NCBI GenBank assembly: GCA_907163375.1
Contig: CAJQUW010005575.1
Span: forward strand, 124,001-188,000
Source of the DNA: Prostheceraeus crozeri
Taxonomy: Eukaryota > Platyhelminthes > Polycladida > Euryleptidae
Length of the DNA stretch: 64,000 nucleotides
Direction of reading: 5' to 3'
Shown here piece by piece: positions 55,817 through 64,000 of the stretch (position 1 is the first letter of the stretch; each line of letters begins with the position of its first letter). The translations under genes and the position numbers were made by a program. Under the pieces are notes generated by a model, which had not been told where the DNA came from, made no database searches, and saw only the letters and a program-made list of their open reading frames with translations.

Positions 55817-56120
55817 GTCAATATTCCCTTTGTAGACTCTCCTCAAAATCACATTATATTCACACCTGGGGCAAGAGATTAAGATTATTGTACCTAAGCG
55901 TATTTCACTTTAATCTACTTATTTGAATGTTATTATGAAAGTTCCAGGAATACGATAACAAGATTCAGTAGCATTTTGCAATTTACGTATGACAATTTGA
56001 AGAAAAACGGAAATAACGGAAAAAATGGTAAAAAAACGAGAAATAAAGGACAATTTTCGAAAAAGCGGAAAATACGGAAATAACGGAACTCTGGGTACCA
56101 TGTGAAAGTAAATGACAGTG
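55817..56120. other. Gene-free stretch
   Basis: Low-complexity GAAATAACGGAAAA-type sequence near 56.0 kb; nothing else. Confidence 0.5.
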
Positions 56121-56370
56121 GGCTGGTTACATAATGCGCAGGATAGACGAAAGATGGACCAGAAGGATAACAGAGTCCAAGAATTGGTTCCAGACAACGT
56201 GGCAGACCTCCAAGACGGTGGAATCATGAGTTAGTCCAATACAGCAACCAGCACTGACAACAACACGCTATCGACCAGCAGAGGTGGACGACACCTGCGG
56301 AGGGGTTCCTCCAGCAATGGAGAGATTGAAACACCGTCAAGGTAATTAAGGCAATCAAGGTAAGCAATTA
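56121..56370 (+). mobile_element. LINE 3' end fragment
   Basis: Translation WAGYIMRRIDERWTRRITES, then WQTSKT and TTRYRPA. This is the C-terminal end of a CR1/RTE-like ORF2 (WAGH-RR-D-RWT signature). The end shows a repeated AAGG(T/C)AATCAAGGTAA-type tail. It is a short 5'-truncated copy. Confidence 0.65.
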
Positions 56371-56429
56371 TGGAACATATTCATATTTTTTTATCATGGC
56401 CCAAAAAATGTCTATGAAGTTATGTTGTG

Positions 56430-56462
56430 GCCCGCGTTATGAGAAGGTTGTCCGCCCCTGAT
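56430..56462 (-). mobile_element. hAT terminus fragment
   Basis: GGTTGTCCGCCCCTG is the inverse of CAGGGGCGGACAACC, a hAT-like end. The same end lies in segment b (about 23,459 and 33,427). No partner end was found nearby. Confidence 0.4.
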
Positions 56463-56965
56463 TAAAAAACTCACAAAACACAAAACGCTTTAAAGCCATC
56501 ATCAAATGGAATATGAGTATGCTATATAAGTTGGGTGTGCACTCACTAGAATCAAATTATCAGAAATCAGTAACATGTATACCAGAAAAATGTGCAAAAG
56601 GAAACACTCAAATTTGAGACTCGTGGTTTAGTGGTGAAATATGTCTACAGCTGCTGTCCAAATAGCTGAACAAAGTCAACAAGATATAGCTTATTGAGAA
56701 TGGAACGTTGATTTAGTTGAGAAAAGTATTTCCGGGCTTCAGCGAGCAGTGGTTTTGTTCATACTACAATAGCAGCTGCGTCCAGGCGACCTCTGAGAAT
56801 CGAATACACAATTCAATGCCCCTGGCTTTTCACTAGGTTGAAAAGATATTTCTATGCACCCTGTTCCTGGCACCAGCATGAAAAAATGGCTGAAAAATCG
56901 AACTAAGTCCTAGAAATGCTGACGCGGCACAAAGATCACCAAGTCAAGGCCAGCACACTCTACAC

Positions 56966-57042
56966 CAGGGCTGTGGAGCCGGAGCCGATGTTTTTGGTCG
57001 GAGCCGGAGCCGATGAGATAGCGCATCGGCTCCACAGCCCTG
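56966..57042. mobile_element. 77-bp hAT mini-element
   Basis: The ends CAGGGCTGTGGAGCCGGAGC and its inverse (CGGCTCCACAGCCCTG) are flanked by the exact 8-base duplication CTCTACAC (56,958-56,965 and 57,043-57,050). Almost nothing lies between the arms, so it is near the size limit for a mobile hAT derivative. Confidence 0.9.
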
Positions 57043-57050
57043 CTCTACAC

Positions 57051-59190
57051 GATCACATCGTGTCAGGAGCAGGCAAAACTCTAAGTGCGCATTATGACAT
57101 CATCCTCTTGGAAGACTTATGTTGTAATTGTAATTGCAATTGCAATAGCTGTTATAAGTAAATATAATCAATGACATTATCTGATGAGTAACTTGTGATT
57201 GTAATCAAATGCAATTTAAGTCATGTAATTGTGAAGTAATTGCAATTACTTTACAGTCAAGAGTGTTAAATGTCATGTAACACGCAGCTCGTCGATAACG
57301 CGCTGCCATGCTTAGACATGTACCCATGTGCAACTACTGGTACTTTCTTTAAGTAATTCTACGACGAAACACATTGTCACTCAAAATCAACTACCGGGAT
57401 AATGCTCTTCGCCATCCCGAATCCTTAATGCTGCTCGGAAAATCTAAGTCAGAAAACAAGAGCACATGAATTCCTAGATAGAAACCCGGTTTAAAGCTGC
57501 AAATCAATTCAAATTTTAGAGTAGGTTTAAGTACAAACTTAACAAGGTCTCCTAGAATCCACAAGCCTCGATATCTCAGTTTGAACCTAAAGTAAGGTTA
57601 AAACATTTGGGGAAAGAAGAAAAGGTGGTAGATAAAAATGTCAACAGTTAGCAGCAGACCCTTGTCTTTAAATTGATTTTCGGAGGTCTCCGGTTAGCTT
57701 TGATAGATCTCAAGTTGTGAACAAATTTGTTAATCGAATGCATCAGATTTTTAAAATTCGATGCAAAATTTGTACACTTTTCACTGCAAAACAAGAAGGA
57801 AATTATGGATTAACATTATTTTTTGTGAACGATAAATTTAGAGCATTGCCTTGAGGCATCAGACTTTCAAATGGGCCTTCAGGCCCGGTCCTGCTGTGAG
57901 TAAGTCCGGCCAAGGCCCACTGCATCGGAAATGTTCAGGCTGAGGCCCTGCCCAACCCGCTCATCTTGAGCTGCACGGGCCGTAATTAATGCTTTTTTCA
58001 TATATACATAGGCCTTTATAATACTGAATTGGTTATACCATCATGATTGATTTCATAAATATTTGACTTTTGATCTACAAATTTGCAACTTGAAGTAGAT
58101 TTTTGTCATTTGGAGTAGGATTACTCATTCGCCTGGTTTTCAGAAAAGTCGGACATCAACAAGGAGATATTCGTCTCCCTTTGTCTCACGCGGCTTTTCA
58201 AGGTCAAGTAAGCGTAATTCAGCAAAATTAGAGAACACACACGGACTTCAGCTGTCTATTTCATTACGTAGCATCAAAAACATTCGTCAAATTGAAACAT
58301 TTTTCACACTGGTCTCACGAACTTAATTTGTTCTAAGAATTTTCGATTTCTCAATTCGCTCCTCAATTTACTTTCATGATCTCAGTTTTACTAACCGAGC
58401 ACGGTTGAAGCGATGTAAATGTCCTGATTCATCAAAATTCAAACTTGAATTTATACTAGATATATATTTATTCACGGCAAATTCATACATGTGACTACAA
58501 ATACATACAAAACACGAAGGAAATAATGAAGTTAGGAAAGTTAGGAAATTAACGAGGAAGATAAAATACCACTTTAGGCCTATCAGAAAATGAAACTTTC
58601 ACGTTGCATGTACAGTCTGATGGCTTCAAGCACTATAGACGATCTATGTTTGTATTGTCGCACATCATCAGGCATCTTATTCCACAAGCTTGGACCAAAT
58701 TATTTGATGGAATATTTGCCGTAAGTTTTTGTATTCCATTTAAGTTGGGTAAATTCATTTCTGTGGCACCTATGGAATCGGCGGTGAATGGTTCCGTCAA
58801 AGCTATTGGAGAGTGTTCCACACAGAATTGTTGGCTAAATAATAAATACTCCACACCACAATTTTCAATATGCTTCATGACTTCGCAACGCATTGCATCA
58901 GTCGAAAAACTGAAAAATGTCTTCTTTCTGATAAAGTAAGGAATTTCAGTGTGGATCTAATTAACTCAAGAAGAGGGGTTTCGTGCGTGCCTGACACATT
59001 TTTCAAACATACTATCTAACCATTTGATGGACGAGGCAGATGCAAATACCAAAAGAAGATAGGCATATTCAAAATGAGGAAGGATGTATGTCTAAATTAA
59101 TCTCCAGCGAATATAGGCTGTACTCGTGATCGAGAAACTCACTCCCTTGAATTTCTGCAAATCCGTTAGTTAAAATAGTAAAGAAAAAAT
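57051..59190. other. Gene-free stretch
   Basis: No supportable gene. TAATTGCAATTG words cluster at about 57,120-57,260, and a GGCCC-rich patch lies at 57,880-57,975. Frames on both strands at 58.6-58.9 kb matched nothing I recognise. Confidence 0.45.
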
Positions 59191-59202
59191 TAGCTTTTAC
59201 TC

Positions 59203-59230
59203 GACGTTTCGGGTCCAGACCCTTTTTCAT
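59203..59230 (-). ncRNA. Decayed hammerhead-ribozyme-like motif
   Basis: On the minus strand TGAAAAA leads to the stem GGGTC-TG-GACCC, then GAAAC and GTC. This is the order of a minimal type-I hammerhead (CUGANGA, helix II, GAAA, cleavage NUH). Two core bases differ from consensus, so it is probably inactive. It lies 90 bases past the end of a Penelope-like fragment on the same strand. Confidence 0.5.
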
Positions 59231-59316
59231 AGAGTTTAAAACAGGCGCATATGACATGCTACTTGGACATATATATATAAAAGCTGAATAAAAATCTATA
59301 TGGCGCGACCTGTGTT

Positions 59317-59508
59317 CTCCTACAAGCCAGCAAGCTCATGACGACGATTCATAGATGGACATCTGTCCTGAATCATGCGAGCTTCTATCAAAGCAGTGTC
59401 AACCGTACTTCGAGCTCTCTGAAGGATATTCACATCGAAATCATCAAGGTCAACAGCAGGACAATCACGAAGATGCACACTCAATGCACTCTTACTGTCC
59501 TTATTCAT
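59317..59508 (-). mobile_element. Penelope-like fragment (end of GIY-YIG region)
   Basis: The 62-codon frame (SALSVHLRDCPAVDLDDFDV...ALIEARMIQDRCPSMNRRHEL) aligns by eye with the last part of the complete-looking copy (SALSEHSINDHDSNLDIFDF...RLAEARYIRNRRPQLNRKDEL). It is the C-terminal end of a different, more distant Penelope-like element. Confidence 0.8.
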
Positions 59509-59519
59509 AATACCCCGCT

Positions 59520-59868
59520 TAAATCAAAACGTTTATGCGTAGATGATAAAGAAAAACATAATCAAAATAACAGGGATATCTTACATAATGGATAAGCTAT
59601 TGTCTAGATCTAAATGTGAAAACATACAACGTCAAGCTAATAAGATAATTAACTCTTGCTACAAAAATAAATTAAGTAGAAATCAGTTAGAGCGTCTTCA
59701 TGCATCCAACTCTCAACCGGCTGGATTTTACACTCTTATAAAAGATCATAAGCCTGAAAATAATGGAATCTATCCTACGAGACCAATAGCATCTACCATA
59801 GTTGATAGCCTCGTACGGGAGGGTGTTCATGATGAGGATGCGAAAGCAAAAATACGGCACTCCCTTTA
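59520..59868 (+). mobile_element. Penelope-like fragment (N-terminal RT part), opposite strand
   Basis: ENIQRQANKIINSCYKN, then RNQLERLHASNSQPAGFYTLIKDHKPENN and RPIASTIVDSL, correspond to HIETQANKIIDSFCKN...FKTLIKDHKEPGNNG...RPIASTI of the copies at 60-63 kb. It points away from the fragment at 59,317-59,508, so the two lie head to head, the same arrangement as in the larger pair. Confidence 0.75.
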
Positions 59869-59913
59869 GTAATGGCTTTAATAAAAATGAGTTGCTAAAA
59901 ATATATACACGGC

Positions 59914-59943
59914 AAACGTTTCGCGACGCAGTCGCTGCCTCAG
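59914..59943 (-). ncRNA. Hammerhead-ribozyme-like motif of the Penelope element
   Basis: On the minus strand CTGAGGCA is followed by the stem GCGAC-TGC-GTCGC, then GAAAC and GTT. Core strands and helix II are in hammerhead order; one core base (CTGAGGC for CTGANGA) departs from consensus. It lies about 80 bases past the stop of the Penelope-like reading frame on the same strand, the position where such ribozymes are known in this class. Confidence 0.6.
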
Positions 59944-60021
59944 TGCACTAAAAAGAAGGTAAAAGCAGTCAGAGTGCGTGGTTTATATATCAGGGTGATA
60001 ATACCGTAGACAGAGTATCTC

Positions 60022-62105
60022 TCAGCCAACCAGCTCGTCTTTGCGATTCAACTGTGGTCTCCTATTTCTGATGTAGCGAGCTTCAGCCAGACGATTTTCA
60101 AGAGGCGAACTATGCTTGGCAATGATATTGATTGTGAAATCGAAAATGTCAAGGTTACTATCGTGGTCATTTATCGAATGTTCGGAGAGGGCACTAGTAT
60201 TGTTCTGCAAGCGCAAGCTACGTTCATGCTCCTCGAAACGAATTTTGAAAGGCCTATTAGTTTGCCCAATGTAACTTTTGCTACAATGATTACAAACAAA
60301 TTCGTAAACCACAAAGCGCACATCGCAGGGATAAGGGTTGTCGAGAAGATTACAGAGATTACAGTTTACATGTTTTTTAGCAGATTTTTTAGAAAAGCAT
60401 TGGCTAGTGGTTTTATTAGGCTTGCTTATCAAGGTTACAGGTAGTTTGTATTTTCCTATCAAATTATTGATTTTTCTATTACAACTATCATTAATAAAAC
60501 TAAGAGAAAGCCTAACATTATTCTCACCATTGCTTTTACGAGTTACGCTTTTACTTTTATCAAAATCGCGAGTTTTATAATTGTTTTTGCGTAATCTATT
60601 ATGAAATTTTTCCTTAGCCTTATTTTTGATAGTAGATGATGAGCATCTACTTTCGATGCGATTATTCATACTGCGGATGTAATTATCCTTAACATGCTGA
60701 GGAAGCCAGCTGTCTCTTTGCAAAGTTATTTCAGAATGATTAGGCTTAGAATACCATTCGTATGAAATCTGCTCATCGACGATTTTTATTGAAATATCTA
60801 AAAAATTCAAAGGACTCTCGTTGTCAGGAATTTCTATGGTAAACTGTATGCCGTCGTTCACGGAATTGAAGGTAGTTAAAATGCTATGAAAAATGTCATC
60901 ATTATGTTCAAAAGGACCCATGAAAATATCATCGATATAGCGCAGAAAAATCGTGGGTCGGATATTGATCTTTTCCAGTCTACTTAAGGCCTCAGTTTCA
61001 ATAAAGTGAATGGAAATAATGGCAAATGGTGGGCCATAATGAGAACCCATAGCACAACCGCGGGTCTGTAAGTAGGTTTGATTATCGAATTGTATTTCGT
61101 AGTTGTAAGCAATGAAAGAAAGCCCTTTCAACAAATTGTCTATGGTCAAGCCTAAATTGTCAATTTTGTCCCAATTTTGTTCAGCAAACTTTTGGACACA
61201 GTTGATCCCAAAATCGATAGGGATGCTGGGGTATAGGTTTTTGCCATCAAGCGAGATGAATTTTTATTTAGTAAATCATCGAAATTGCAATTATCTAAAG
61301 CAGTCATGAGAGATTCAGTATTGGGAAGGTATGATGGAACCAATCTAGCTAGCTGATTTAAGACTTGGGTAACTAGCCAGTCAACTTTTTGGGTAGGGCT
61401 ATTGATGGTTGAAGCGATAGGCCTCAAAGGGTAGCCATTGTTGCCAGGCTCTTTGTGATCTTTAATAAGAGTTTTGAAAGTAGCGGGTCGAGTGCCGCAA
61501 GATTTTAGCCTTTCAACTTGATTACGTGTGATTTTGTGATTTTTGCAAAAACTATCAATAATTTTATTCGCTTGAGTTTCGATGTGTTTACATTTGCTGT
61601 TATCAATAAGACGGTAATTATTTTTATCAAGCAGTAAGTTACGGGTACTTTCTTCATAATTGGCCTTATCAGTGACAACAAAGCGATTTGTTTTATCAGA
61701 TGCTACAGCAACTAGATTATTTTGATTTAAAAAACGCTTCGTGTCGTGAAGAGACTTATTGATACTTTTATAATTTTGGTTTCTTTTAGTGAATTTAATC
61801 TCCTTAGTGATGACATCGAGTGCTTCATATTTGAAAAGATTCAAATTCATCTCTTCTTCACTAGACATAGAAGGCGGCAAAGGAACACGATTACGATGAA
61901 ATGGTACATGTATGCTAGAGGTCAAATTGCTATCAATCTGACGCGCATTCCAACGCAGCTTATTTGTAAGGACGTCTAGGTCTAATTTGACTTGATCAAT
62001 GAATTCTTCATTCAAACGCGGAGGAATTCTGAACTTGGGTCCTTTGTCTAAAACATTTTGGGCGCTTGCAGGCAAGGGTATATCACAATCTACTGTGACA
62101 CGGTG
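60022..62105 (-). mobile_element. Penelope-like retroelement, copy 1 (RT plus GIY-YIG)
   Basis: Coding runs on the minus strand from about DIPLPASAQNVLDKGPKFR through a reverse transcriptase with TLIKDHKEPGNNG, GCAMGSHYGPPFAI and the catalytic FLRYIDDIFMGP. The C-terminal GIY-YIG endonuclease region follows (VVYEFVCNHCSKSYIGQTNRPFKIRFEEHERS). Cys-rich CNLCNLLDNPYPCD precedes it, as usual in Penelope-like elements. The reading frame is broken once. The long open frame upstream of 62,105 is antisense to copy 2 and is not part of the gene. Penelope-like elements copy RNA into DNA; the endonuclease nicks the target. Confidence 0.88.
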
Positions 62106-62127
62106 CACAGAAGAACTAGAGACGAGC

Positions 62128-62998
62128 GTCAGATTGATAGCAATTTGACCTCTAGCATACATGTACCATTTCATCGTAATCGTGTTCCTTTGCCGCCTTC
62201 TATGTCTAGTGAAGAAGAGATGAATTTGAATCTTTTCAAATATGAAGCACTCGATGTCATCACTAAGGAGATTAAATTCACTAAAAGAAACCAAAATTAT
62301 AAAAATATCAATAAGTCTCTTCACGACATGAAGCGTTTTTTAAATCAAAATAATCTAGTTGCTGTAGCATCTGATAAAACAAATCGTTTTGTTGTCACTG
62401 ATAAGGCCAATTATGAAGAAAGTACCCGAAACTTACTGCTTGATAAAAATAATTACCGTCTTGTTGATAACAGCAAATGTAAACACATCGAAACTCAAGC
62501 GAATAAAATTATTGATAGTTTTTGCAAAAATAATTTCACACGTAATCAAGTTGAAAGGCTAAAATCTTGCGGCACTCGACCCGCTACTTTCAAAACTCTT
62601 ATTAAAGATCACAAAGAGCCTGGCAACAATGGCTACCCTTTGAGGCCTATCGCTTCAACCATCAATAGCCCTACCCAAAAAGTTGACTGGCTAGTTACCC
62701 AAGTCTTAAATCAGCTAGCTAGATTGGTTCCATCATACCTTCCCAATACTGAATCTCTCATGACTGCTTTAGATAATTGCAATTTCGATGATTTACTAAA
62801 TAAAAATTCATCTCGCTTGATGGCAAAAACCTATACCCCAGCATCCCTATCGATTTTGGGATCAACTGTGTTCAAAAGTTTGCTGAACAAAATTGGGACA
62901 AAATTGACAATTTAGGCTTGACCATAGACAATTTGTTGAAAGGGCTTTCTTTCATTGCTTACAACTACGAAATACAATTCGATAATCAAACCTACTTA
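62128..62998 (+). mobile_element. Penelope-like retroelement, copy 2 (head to head with copy 1)
   Basis: Plus-strand copy that starts near RQIDSNLTSSIHVPFHRNRV and is nearly identical to copy 1 (a few residue changes such as NYKNINKS for NYKSINKS). It is cut at 62,998 by a mariner inserted at TA. The reading frame is broken at the same point as in copy 1. The rest of this copy lies beyond the mariner, outside view. Confidence 0.85.
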
Positions 62999-63710
62999 CG
63001 AGGGGTGATTGATAAGTTCGCGGCCTGACATAGAAAGCTTAAAGCCAGGCCATTATGCACATGTGGATTGATACAATGGAATGTGCTGACGGCGCATGAC
63101 GAGTGATCAGTCGATCCGGTGAACTGTTGGTAAACCACAGCTACTTAACTTCAGTTACTAACTTATCAGTCATTCGTTATCTCGGCTTGAAAGGACTCAC
63201 ACCAAAGGAGATTCATGATGATATGAATGGAACACTTGGTGAGAAAGCTCCGTCCTACACCACAGTCAAGAAGTGGGCTTCAGAATTCAAGCAAGGAAGA
63301 GAGAGCTTGGGAGATTATCCCCGTTGTGGAAGACCAGTGACAGTGAGCACAGAATATGTGATCGATCATCTTCAAAAGATTATTCTTGATGATCGCCGTA
63401 CAACCGAGCGAAAGATTGCCTTCGAACTGAAGATTTCACAGGAGCGTGTCCATAACATCATCCATCATGAACTTGGCTTGAACAAAGTTTCCGCTCGATG
63501 GGTGCCACGACTGCTCACACCAGAGAACAAACGAGGCCGCTTTCTCATCTCAAGGGACAACCTGGCGCTGTTCGTAAGAGATCCTGAAAATTTCATGGAC
63601 CGGTTCATTACGATGGATGAGACTTGGGTTCACCACTATCAGCCAGAGTCGAAAGAACAATCGAAACAATGGAAGCACCCAGGATCACCAACTCCGCGGA
63701 AAGCCAAGGT
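62999..63710 (+). mobile_element. mariner element 2, left part
   Basis: The left end CGAGGGGTGATTGATAAG begins just after TA (62,997-62,998) inside Penelope copy 2. The transposase starts near 63,103. The element is interrupted at about 63,711 by the G-tract module and its right end is not in the window. Confidence 0.85.
63103..63710 (+). pseudogene. mariner transposase, N-terminal two thirds
   Basis: The N-terminal helix-turn-helix region reads VIRYLGLKGLTPKEIHDDM, with SYTTVKKWASEFKQGRESL following. The second HTH (RRTTERKIAFELKISQERVHNIIHHELG) precedes WVPRLLTPENKRGR and the first catalytic Asp in FITMDETWVHHYQPESK. KQWKHPGSPTPRKAKV is the last true mariner sequence. The following residues come from the inserted module, so the second and third Asp are absent. 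Up to the insertion the frame is intact, which suggests that the mariner was intact or nearly so when hit. It is a different lineage from the mariner at 17 kb. Confidence 0.9.
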
Positions 63711-64000
63711 AGTAGTAATAAAACGGCGAACACTCGACCGGCGCGCCCCCCCCTCTGGAACGACAGAGTGTCGTGGTCGGCCGCCGTGGTGCTTCGAGTC
63801 TGACTCCCCCCCCCTCTGGAACGACAGAGTGTCGTGGTGGTCTTGGGCGACCGCCAGGATTTGTCTTGAGGCTATAGTGTGTGATGTTTTTCGTGCAATC
63901 TGCTGAATGTTGGGTTGTAAAATGGGCTGTTTCGAGTGGAAGGAGTGCTCGGATGTGAAAACGGAGGCCAGATTCGGATTCAGCGTGAAACTCTGCATCT
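63711..64000. repeat. G-tract module, copy 2, inverted
   Basis: Begins AGTAGTAATAAAACGGCGAAC, the inverse of the end at 4,190-4,213. Then CGACCGGCGCG, C7-10 runs and two copies of CTGGAACGACAGAGTGTCGTGG follow. The last 150 bases are the inverse of 3,845-4,000 and of the CGCTGAATCCGAATCTGGCC part of the tandem repeat. It continues out of the window. Confidence 0.8.

Noticed and set aside
58604-58939. 111-codon plus frame and overlapping minus frame
   Set aside because: Neither frame shows a motif or family resemblance I can name. Length is within chance for this composition.
62106-62324. N-terminal extension of the minus-strand Penelope-like frame
   Set aside because: It is the antisense of copy 2 across the head-to-head junction, so the long methionine start there is an artefact.

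Overview
The window is animal nuclear DNA that is almost wholly made of transposable elements. The evidence is eukaryotic: splice-like exon edges, a Polinton, Penelope-like elements with a GIY-YIG domain, Ty3-type LTR, Tc1/mariner, pogo-like and hAT elements, and LINE remnants. The mix and the many short AGGCCTA words suggest a marine invertebrate. The phylum cannot be fixed from the sequence alone. No rRNA, confident tRNA or CRISPR array was seen.

Layout. 0-2.2 kb: a minus-strand coding exon (Cys/His N-terminus, acidic middle, coiled coil) with splice signals and a 140-bp direct repeat. 2.2-4.2 kb: a divergent copy of a repeat met again at 22 and 32 kb, a 481-bp tandem repeat and a G-tract module whose other copy closes the window at 63.7 kb. 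4.2-11.0 kb: three copies of an ~840-bp inverted-repeat element with 10-bp target duplications, one host-like exon with ubiquitin-like folds (8.5-9.4 kb) and a LINE remnant. 11.03-11.64 kb: a 75-bp minisatellite copied from the coding end of that LINE. 11.6-16.8 kb: mostly featureless. 16.8-18.5 kb: a decayed mariner with 192-bp TIRs. 19.5-21.7 kb: a hAT-type element with a Tc1-like element nested in it. 21.8-33.9 kb: two nearly identical, inverted and circularly permuted copies of a 2.23-kb unit around a 7.3-kb G-skewed tract of diverged tandem repeats and hairpin modules, which itself carries a pogo/Tigger-like element. 35.2-38.0 kb: a young but broken Ty3-type LTR element. 38.7-55.8 kb: a hAT element split by a 15.9-kb Polinton. 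56-59 kb: a LINE tail and a 77-bp hAT mini-element. 59.2-63.0 kb: Penelope-like elements with hammerhead-like motifs, including a head-to-head pair. 63.0-64.0 kb: a second mariner, interrupted by the 4.2-kb G-tract module.

The Polinton (39,746-55,626) holds the expected kit: integrase, protein-primed type DNA polymerase B, adenovirus-like protease, packaging ATPase, two capsid-protein candidates and several small virion-like proteins. Less usual points are a parvovirus-type phospholipase A2 domain in the same reading frame as the integrase, a second P-loop NTPase with a membrane segment, a repeated TTTAAAAATG-like motif at gene starts on both strands, and palindromic GAACC-NN-GGTTC words between genes. 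It is a fossil with a few breaks; its long TIRs are still very alike, so it is not old.

Nothing here looks like a working host locus apart from the two exons at 0.7-1.9 and 8.5-9.4 kb. The main interest is the nesting history and several compact self-made structures: the LINE-derived minisatellite, the permuted inverted repeats, the ribozyme-bearing Penelope elements and the Polinton regulatory words.
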